Source: Citrobacter amalonaticus (GTDB lineage Bacteria > Pseudomonadota > Gammaproteobacteria > Enterobacterales > Enterobacteriaceae). From it: DNA of 64,000 nucleotides. Shown piece after piece: positions 56,576 through 64,000 of this stretch; the first letter of the stretch is position 1, and each line of letters begins with the position of its first letter. The position numbers were made by a program, and so were the translations under genes. The stretch is taken from assembly GCF_002918555.1 (NCBI RefSeq), contig NZ_PQMB01000008.1, positions 62,427 through 126,426 of the forward strand. Reading direction: 5' to 3'. Under the pieces are notes generated by a model. The model searched no databases. It was not told where the DNA came from and saw only the letters and a list, made by a program, of their open reading frames with translations.

Positions 56576-57457
56576 ATGACCCGTCTGCTCGAATGCACCC
56601 AGGACGATACCCACATTGCTGTCGCGCCCGAACTGGGCGGCGCACTCGCCTGGCTACGCTGGAGAGGGTACGACATTCTGCGCCCTCTGGACCCGGCAGG
56701 AGAACAGCGAGCCAGGCTCTGTGGCAGCTATCCGCTCATCCCATGGTCAAACCGTATTGCGAACGGATGCTTCACCTTTAATAAGGTGAAGCATCGGGTA
56801 AAACGCAATTTTGGCGATCACCCTCACCCCCTGCATGGCAATGGCTGGCAAACCGAATGGCAAGTATTAAGCACAGCGGAAGATGAGATTGTGCTGGAGC
56901 TGCACAGCCCTGCCAGCGAAAGCTGGCCGTGGCCTTATCGCGCGGAGCAACGATTCAGGTTATTCCATGACCGGCTACGCATTGAGTTAACGCTCTTCAA
57001 TACCGCCCAGGAAATCGTTCCGGTCGGTTTGGGATTTCACCCCTTCTTTGCCGATGCAGAACACAGCGAAATACGTTTTGTCGCCTCGCACGTCTGGTTA
57101 AACGACGAGAACAGCCTGCCCTGCGAAGAAACCGACATACCTGAACAGTGGCGCTATCACACCTTCAGACCTCCCGTACCGGGTTCCGTCGATAACTGTT
57201 TTACCGGCTGGCAATCCCCGGCAGAGGTCAGATGGCCACAGCAACGAATTCGCGTGGTAATCGACTCTGCGGCAACCAACGCCATTCTGTTTATTCCCCC
57301 GCGTGAACGCAATGTCGTGGCAATTGAACCTGTCACCCACATCAACAACGCCATCAATTTACGTCCTGCCAACGGCAGTGAACAAGCGATGAAAACCCTT
57401 CATCCAGGGGAGTCCTTTACTCACTGGATGGAATTACGGATGGTCAGCGATGAATAA
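56576..57457 (+). CDS. aldose 1-epimerase-family mutarotase (operon copy)
   Basis: 293-residue beta-sandwich protein of the galactose mutarotase superfamily. Conserved pieces are YPLIPWSNRIANG, HPLHGNGWQTEW with the catalytic His, and GLGFHPFFAD. I start at ATG 56576, one base after the aldolase stop, behind GAGGTG. It would equilibrate the anomers of the imported sugar so that the dehydrogenase meets the right one. E. coli has the related YihR in its sulfoquinovose cluster at this chromosomal position. It overlaps the lactonase gene by eight bases. Confidence 0.87.
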   Translation: MTRLLECTQDDTHIAVAPELGGALAWLRWRGYDILRPLDPAGEQRARLCGSYPLIPWSNRIANGCFTFNKVKHRVKRNFGDHPHPLHGNGWQTEWQVLSTAEDEIVLELHSPASESWPWPYRAEQRFRLFHDRLRIELTLFNTAQEIVPVGLGFHPFFADAEHSEIRFVASHVWLNDENSLPCEETDIPEQWRYHTFRPPVPGSVDNCFTGWQSPAEVRWPQQRIRVVIDSAATNAILFIPPRERNVVAIEPVTHINNAINLRPANGSEQAMKTLHPGESFTHWMELRMVSDE

Positions 57458-58324
57458 ACCTGAATTGCTTTTCGATTATGTGGGCCATTTGCCAGAGTGC
57501 CCAACCTGGGCTCATGACGAGCAGGCGCTTTACTGGACTGACATTCTGGAATGTGAGATCCACTGCTTCCAGCTTCAGTCAGGGACACACCGCGTGTTTC
57601 CCTTTAAGGAAGAACCGGGATGCTTTGCGTTACGTGAGAACGGCGGCTTTATTGTAGCACTGCGCAGCGGCATCTGGCTTACCGACAAGAGCGGTCATCT
57701 GGAAAGGAAAATTGGCGATAACCCCAACAATCCGGTCCTGGCGCGCTTCAATGACGGCGGCGTGGATCCAGCAGGACGTTTCTGGGCAGGAACCTATTGG
57801 GGGCCGCGCGATTACAACGGCGCGCTGCTGTGCCGCGTAGATAACGACCTGCGTATGCAAGTGATGCAGTGCGACATTCTGGGCGCCAACGGCCTGGCCT
57901 TCTCACCAGACTCTCGCTGGATGTACACCAGCGACACGCCAAATCACGTGATTTATCGAACGCCGCTGGACGCACAAGGCGAGCCGGGGGTACGTCAGGT
58001 CTGGAAGACATTCCCACGTGGCAATGGTCGCCCGGACGGCGCCGCTATGGACAGCGAAGGATGTTACTGGAGCGCGCTTTTCGACGGCTGGCGCATCGCC
58101 CGCTTCTCTCCTCAGGGCGAGGTACTGGAAGAGTACGCTCTGCCCGTGCGTTGCCCGACCATGCTCTGCTTTGGCGGTCCGGAAATGAAAACGCTGTTTA
58201 TCACCACCACCCGGGAAAACATGACCGCCCAGGAGTGCGAGGCGCATCCCCTCTCTGGCGCCATTTTTACCCTGAACGTTGCCGTCGCTGGCATGCATAA
58301 ACCCAAATTTAAGGAAAACACCCA

Positions 58325-58328
<4 letters not shown>
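57450..58328 (+). CDS. SMP-30/gluconolactonase-family sugar lactonase
   Basis: 292-residue six-bladed propeller hydrolase that opens sugar-acid lactones. Metal-ligand regions are HLPECPTW (Glu near 16), ARFNDGGVDPAGRFWAGT, GANGLAFSPDSRWMYTSDT and NGRPDGAAMDSEG (Asp). It converts the lactone made by the SDR enzyme into the aldonate used by the dehydratase. It overlaps the epimerase by eight bases and the next gene by four, showing tight coupling. Confidence 0.9.
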
Positions 58329-59976
<1,648 letters not shown>

Positions 59977-59986
59977 GGGAATCGTT

Positions 59987-60871
59987 ATGGATTTCTTCAC
60001 ATTATTTACCCCGGACGGCGCAGCGCTGGATACCAGCGCAATGCTCATCGTCATCGCGGTAATGTTTTTATATACCTTTGTCGGAATATGCGCAGGATTT
60101 GGCGGCGGTTTAACCTCAATGCCATTAATTACTATGGTACTGCCGTTAAAAATGGCGGCGCCCATGTCCGTGATGGTTGGTACGGCAACCGCGCTTTATG
60201 CAACATGGTTATCCCGAAAAGAGACAGACTGGAAATCTGCCGCCGTTCTCATTCTTTTCTCGTTTGCCGGAATTCCGGTTGGGCTATATGCGCTCTCATA
60301 TTTACCCGACCATATTATGAAGATCGGCCTGGGCGGTTTTATTATTATCTACTCGTTCTATAGTCTGTTTATTCCGCGTCTGCCGGTTTATGACAAACGC
60401 TGGATCGCCGCGCCGATGGGGGCAATTGCTGGTGCGTTAGGTGCCGCATTCTCAACAAATGGGCCACCGGTGGTCATGTATGGGATGCTGCGTAACCTGG
60501 GACCGGCGGCATTTCGTGGCACACTCAACGCTTTTTTTACTGCCAATAACATTGCCATTATTGGCGGACTCGCCACCAGCGGTATTCTGACGATTTCAAC
60601 AATTAAGCTGGTGCTATTTTGCATTCCAACAATGATTCTTGGTTCCATTGTGGGGCAGTATGTTCACAAACGTATTTCAGTAAAAATATTCCGCATCATG
60701 GTATTTCTGCTGTTAATCGCTTCCGGTGCTATGTTGATTAAAGGCGCCACGGGAATATCGACATTGAGCGCGTTGCTACCTGTTTTTGGCCTGCTTGTGG
60801 TACTCCAGATACTATTTGGCAAAAAAGTGGCAGCAATCCGCGCAGCGGATGAAGCCATAAAAGCCCAGTAA
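59987..60871 (+). CDS. TauE/SafE-family exporter
   Basis: 294-residue membrane protein with eight or so helices in two half-repeats: FVGICAGFGGGLTSMPLITMVLPLK with the GGG-loop of the family, and GAIAGALGAAFSTNGPPVVMYGML, the second signature. TauE/SafE proteins export sulfite, sulfoacetate, sulfolactate and related sulfonates, although other anions are possible. It is the last gene of the catabolic operon and thus probably exports its end product. I start at ATG 59987, ten bases after the SDR stop, behind AAGGGA. The upstream in-frame extension lies inside the SDR gene. Confidence 0.88.
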   Translation: MDFFTLFTPDGAALDTSAMLIVIAVMFLYTFVGICAGFGGGLTSMPLITMVLPLKMAAPMSVMVGTATALYATWLSRKETDWKSAAVLILFSFAGIPVGLYALSYLPDHIMKIGLGGFIIIYSFYSLFIPRLPVYDKRWIAAPMGAIAGALGAAFSTNGPPVVMYGMLRNLGPAAFRGTLNAFFTANNIAIIGGLATSGILTISTIKLVLFCIPTMILGSIVGQYVHKRISVKIFRIMVFLLLIASGAMLIKGATGISTLSALLPVFGLLVVLQILFGKKVAAIRAADEAIKAQ

Positions 60872-60892
60872 TAATTTAAATCATTAAGTCCC

Positions 60893-60917
60893 AAAGCCGC
60901 TGATTCCAGCGGCTTTT
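60893..60917 (+). terminator. Rho-independent terminator of the catabolic operon
   Basis: Stem AAAGCCGCTG / CAGCGGCTTT with loop ATTC, followed by TTTTCTGTCTTT. It lies 21 bases past the TauE stop and just before the convergent epimerase gene. Confidence 0.88.
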
Positions 60918-60942
60918 CTGTCTTTAATTTTTACGACTAACC

Positions 60943-61833
60943 TTAGACATCTCTTTTAAATCGCCAACACGTCTCAATAACCAAAGGCGCCCCTGGACTG
61001 GCAAACTGCGGAGCAACGTTAATCTCATTCGGTGCCTGAGTGAGGGGGTTAACACAAGTGGCATCTGGCTGTTTATCAAAGACCACCAGGCTTTGCGCAG
61101 TCGATGTCATTAACATTGTCAGTTGACCGGGCCATTGCAAATTGACCGTTAGTCCGGAAGAAAAGCCAAAGCAGTCATCCCATGGCCCTGCGCGTGGAGC
61201 AATTCGGTTGCCCGTGGGCAATTCATCGCTGCCGGGTTCTTCCTGCCAGTCAGCATGGAAAAGTACCTGCAGTTCTTTCCCTCCGGTAGAGTGATTAAGA
61301 TGTTTAGCAAACCACGGGTGCCACCCTGCAGACGCAGGAAATATTTCGGACTCTGAGCCAATTTCAAGGCGCAATATCAGGGCATCGTCTTCCAGAATTA
61401 GCGTTTGCCGAACTTCACCTCGCCAGGGCCATGGTGAATCTAACAGCATACGTAACTGTAGCCTGTCAGCTGTTTTCTCCACGACTTCCCAGGATGAATA
61501 GCAAGCCATTCCATGCAAGGCATGAGGCGGTTTATTAGCAGGTAACGTATAACGCTGTTCACCAACGCTCAGGGTTGCATATCCCAGTCGACCTGCCCAG
61601 GGTACCATTGGAAAGCATCCGTACTGAAATGCCTTTCTTTGAGGCTCCCATTGACGCAGAATCTCATAACCAAATGCCTGCAACGATGTGATTCTGGCGC
61701 CATCTTGCGGATAAACCTGGATACGTATATTCCCTTTTTGCAGCGATACAACATCACCTGTTGGACCTGGCCATGGCGTATCAAAAGCACGTTGCAGCGC
61801 CTGCTGGTGTGCGTTATTCCATTCAGTTTTCAT
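60943..61833 (-). CDS. aldose 1-epimerase-family mutarotase (second copy)
   Basis: 296-residue galactose-mutarotase-fold protein. It shows FPMVPWAGRLGYAT, PHALHGMACYSSWEV with the catalytic His, and AGWHPWFAKHL. It is only distantly similar to the operon copy at 56576, so it is not a recent duplicate. It overlaps the upstream MHS transporter gene by 11 bases. The pair looks like a transport-plus-mutarotase unit for a sugar, convergent to the catabolic operon. Confidence 0.85.
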   Translation of the reverse strand: MKTEWNNAHQQALQRAFDTPWPGPTGDVVSLQKGNIRIQVYPQDGARITSLQAFGYEILRQWEPQRKAFQYGCFPMVPWAGRLGYATLSVGEQRYTLPANKPPHALHGMACYSSWEVVEKTADRLQLRMLLDSPWPWRGEVRQTLILEDDALILRLEIGSESEIFPASAGWHPWFAKHLNHSTGGKELQVLFHADWQEEPGSDELPTGNRIAPRAGPWDDCFGFSSGLTVNLQWPGQLTMLMTSTAQSLVVFDKQPDATCVNPLTQAPNEINVAPQFASPGAPLVIETCWRFKRDV

Positions 61834-63190
61834 GTGAGTGTTCTCTACTATAGCGGTAAGAAGTTAAGTGTTTTTTCGCGTCTTTTTTATTGTGTGAATG
61901 TGGCTCGATAAGCCAGACGCAGATAAAAGAGAGGGCAGAGATGACAAGCAGGAAAAGGGCGACATACCACGGTTTTCCATCGCCTAACGCCAGCAAACTG
62001 GATGCGATAAGAGGGCTCATTCCGCCCAGAATAGCGGAAAATTGATAAGCAAATGAAAGACCTGTATAGCGAACACGAGTACCAAACATGCGGGTAAACA
62101 GTGTTGGTTGTACGGCAAACATCATTGTTGGACCTAAGTTATAGCCCAGAATCATGCTACACCAGATAATAAGCGTACTTTTCGTGTCCAGCAGCAGGAA
62201 AAAAGGAAAAGAAAATAAGACGCAAAAGCCCGCGCCAAACAGATACATTTTCCGCTGTCCAACACGGTCTGAAATCCAGCCAACCAAAGGACAACATACA
62301 ATGCCAATCGCTGAAGCGATAAGCATACCGGTTAAGGGAATATCTCTTGATAAAGCCAGTTGGCTGGAGATATAGACAATCCCGAAAGCATTAATGATAT
62401 TTGACGATACGCTTTCCGCCAGTCTGGCACCAAGCGCCAGGAGGATATTACGTGGGTGTTTACGGAAAAGTTCAATGAGGGGGGGCGCCGTTTTTTCGTG
62501 TGATACAACCGTTTTTTGCTTTTTAAAATCCAGGGTTTCTTCAGTATGAAGCCGTATGAACATCCCCACGACCAACATCACAGCAGATAACCAAAATGGA
62601 ATACGCCATCCCCAGGAGAGGAACTGTTCCTGAGTCAGAAAATGATTACAGAGTGCAAAAACACCTGTCGCCAGCATGATGCCAACAGAAGCCGCCGTTT
62701 GTGGTAATGACCCTAAAAATCCACGTTTCTCCAGGGGGGCAGACTCAATGGTCATTAACGCCGCGCCACCATATTCTCCGCCCAGGCCAAATCCCTGAAT
62801 CAGCCGCAGAATCATTAGTATGACAGGAGCCCAAATGCCAATGTCATGATAGGTTGGTATAAATCCAATTAAAAATGTTGAGGAACCGACAATTCCCAGT
62901 GTCCAGATAAGCGTTATCTTTCGCCCGACTTTATCGCCGAAATGACCAAAAACTATCCCCCCCAGCGGGCGCGTTAAGAAACCCACGCCAAAGGTAGCAA
63001 ATGCGGCAATCAAGCCAATAAAAGGATCGCTGTCAGGGAAAAACAGAGGAGCGAAAACCAGCCCTGCCGCCGTTCCGAAAATAAAAAAGTCGTACCATTC
63101 CATCAGCGCACCGGCAAAACTGCCCATAACAACACGCCTCATGGCTTTGCCGGATAGCCCTTCTCTCGGTATCAGTAATCTTTCAGCCAT
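61823..63190 (-). CDS. MHS-family proton symporter
   Basis: 455-residue MFS permease of the metabolite:H+ symporter family (like ShiA, ProP). Family features are the N-terminal GALMEWYDFFIFGT, the loop GHFGDKVGRK between helices 2 and 3, RLIQGFGLGGEYGGA and a basic, histidine-containing C-terminal tail. Members carry organic acids, betaines or shikimate. I start at ATG 63190, with AGAGG about seven bases upstream. Coupling to a mutarotase gene hints that the cargo is a sugar or sugar acid. It could import the same substrate as the SSS symporter. Confidence 0.87.
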   Translation of the reverse strand: MAERLLIPREGLSGKAMRRVVMGSFAGALMEWYDFFIFGTAAGLVFAPLFFPDSDPFIGLIAAFATFGVGFLTRPLGGIVFGHFGDKVGRKITLIWTLGIVGSSTFLIGFIPTYHDIGIWAPVILMILRLIQGFGLGGEYGGAALMTIESAPLEKRGFLGSLPQTAASVGIMLATGVFALCNHFLTQEQFLSWGWRIPFWLSAVMLVVGMFIRLHTEETLDFKKQKTVVSHEKTAPPLIELFRKHPRNILLALGARLAESVSSNIINAFGIVYISSQLALSRDIPLTGMLIASAIGIVCCPLVGWISDRVGQRKMYLFGAGFCVLFSFPFFLLLDTKSTLIIWCSMILGYNLGPTMMFAVQPTLFTRMFGTRVRYTGLSFAYQFSAILGGMSPLIASSLLALGDGKPWYVALFLLVISALSFICVWLIEPHSHNKKDAKKHLTSYRYSREHSHEN

Positions 63191-63292
63191 AATTTTCCTC
63201 TCCAGGTCGGCGAGAAATCTGCGGAACAAACCACGTCAAAGGTGGAGAGTCTTGTTAAGCAAGCGCGCCGACACCATCGACGCGCTTGATAA

Positions 63293-64000
63293 TTATTTCT
63301 CCAGTTCTGCCAATACCTCAGCATCTTCGGCATCCACATTCGCACCAAGTGGTTCCCACTTAATCAATACGCATGTCAGGAATCCAAGGAAAGGCACAAT
63401 CGCCAGCCAATAGAAGGCTTCTGTCTTCAGCGCTCCCCACAACATGGGCCAGAAGATAAGTCCGGCAATTGCCCCTGTGCGCATGATAGCTCGCGCAAAT
63501 CCGACTCCGGTCGGACGTATCGCTGGTGGATACGAGAGGGTGGCAATCGTCATTCCTAATCCGCCAGGGCCTGCAGAATGGAAGAAAATGATAGCGCCCA
63601 GCAAACCCAAAGAAAGCCATGGGTTTGTGGTTGCCAGTGCACCCAGTGCCAGCAGTGCAATCGTCACTAACGCGAATCCATACATTGACTGCAGACGTGT
63701 CCCCAACCGCTGGAGAATGAGAGAACCAATCATCCCTCCGGTGATGCCACAAAGGGCATTTACCACTGCGGAACCCGAAAGAGCCCCCGTCAGCCCGCCA
63801 CTCAGTATTCCGGCCAGAGTCAGAGGTAGATAAACGCCCACCGCGTTATATTGCCAGGCCTGCATCGTGGCGACGACACAGCCAAGGATCGTACGTTTGC
63901 GATAGCGTGAATTGAACAGGATGCCATATCCACCGCGGAACTTATTTTCCGTTTTTTCAGATGACAGACTTTGTGAAGGCGATAGCGCAGCGACGCGGGC
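63293..64000 (-). CDS. MFS/MHS-type transporter, C-terminal part (cut by window end)
   Basis: The frame is open from the stop at 63293 to the window edge (236 codons, no start needed). The visible part is the second half of a 12-helix MFS permease. A cytosolic linker (SLSSEKTENKFRGGYG, NSRYRKRTIL) is followed by six helices from GCVVATMQAWQYNAVGVYL to FLGFLTCVLI and an acidic tail. The linker and helix VATMQAWQYN resemble those of MHS and sugar transporters. An ATG at 63865 lies inside helix 7 and is not the real start. It is separated from the MHS gene by a hairpin (CAAGCGCG / CGCGCTTG, 63260-63288). Confidence 0.82.
   Translation of the reverse strand, partial: ARVAALSPSQSLSSEKTENKFRGGYGILFNSRYRKRTILGCVVATMQAWQYNAVGVYLPLTLAGILSGGLTGALSGSAVVNALCGITGGMIGSLILQRLGTRLQSMYGFALVTIALLALGALATTNPWLSLGLLGAIIFFHSAGPGGLGMTIATLSYPPAIRPTGVGFARAIMRTGAIAGLIFWPMLWGALKTEAFYWLAIVPFLGFLTCVLIKWEPLGANVDAEDAEVLAELEK

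Overview
The window is a chromosomal segment of an enteric bacterium (Enterobacteriaceae) close to Escherichia, Salmonella and Citrobacter; Citrobacter is my best guess. The backbone follows the E. coli pfkA-fieF-cpx-yiiM-sodA-rha-frv-fdhD-fdo-fdhE-yiiD-dtd-yihY-yihX order. The proteins look near-identical to their E. coli counterparts from memory, and several blocks are inserted or exchanged. No rRNA, tRNA, CRISPR array or insertion sequence was seen.

Layout. 1-4.9 kb: pfkA, fieF, cpxP with the CpxQ small RNA in its 3' UTR, and cpxRA. 5.0-8.0 kb: yihN, yihM and yihL, which E. coli carries elsewhere. 8.3-14.7 kb: yiiM, a keto-acid aldolase of the DapA/KdgD superfamily, sodA, a TRAP transporter and a KdgM-type porin. 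Perfect KdgR-like boxes precede the aldolase and the TRAP operon, which suggests pectin or uronate use. 15.3-23.7 kb: the rhamnose regulon (rhaT, rhaR, rhaS, rhaBAD, a lactaldehyde reductase, rhaM). 24-32.2 kb: a carbohydrate porin, an XRE-cupin regulator divergent from azlCD, and the frvABXR operon. 32.3-33.0 kb: a non-coding element that is one large imperfect palindrome. 33.0-43.8 kb: a DUF1471 protein, fdhD, the selenocysteine-containing formate dehydrogenase O operon, an inserted vWA-protein/sensor-kinase/response-regulator module, and fdhE. 44-47.7 kb: an orphan AT-rich gene, then yiiD, dtd, yihY and yihX. 47.9-50.5 kb: an autotransporter.

51.0-60.9 kb holds the most interesting system. 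Next to yihX, where E. coli keeps its sulfoquinovose (yihO-yihW) genes, lies a different catabolic cluster. It has a LacI regulator and SSS symporter divergent from a seven-gene operon: IlvD/Edd dehydratase, HpcH/HpaI aldolase, aldose epimerase, SMP-30 lactonase, beta-hydroxyacid dehydrogenase, SDR dehydrogenase and a TauE/SafE exporter. This is the full enzyme set of a non-phosphorylative Entner-Doudoroff route. The TauE-type exporter, the locus and a lysine in the substrate loop of the beta-hydroxyacid dehydrogenase all point to a sulfo-ED-like pathway ending in dihydroxypropanesulfonate. That assignment is inference. The window ends with a second epimerase, an MHS-family transporter and a truncated MFS gene.
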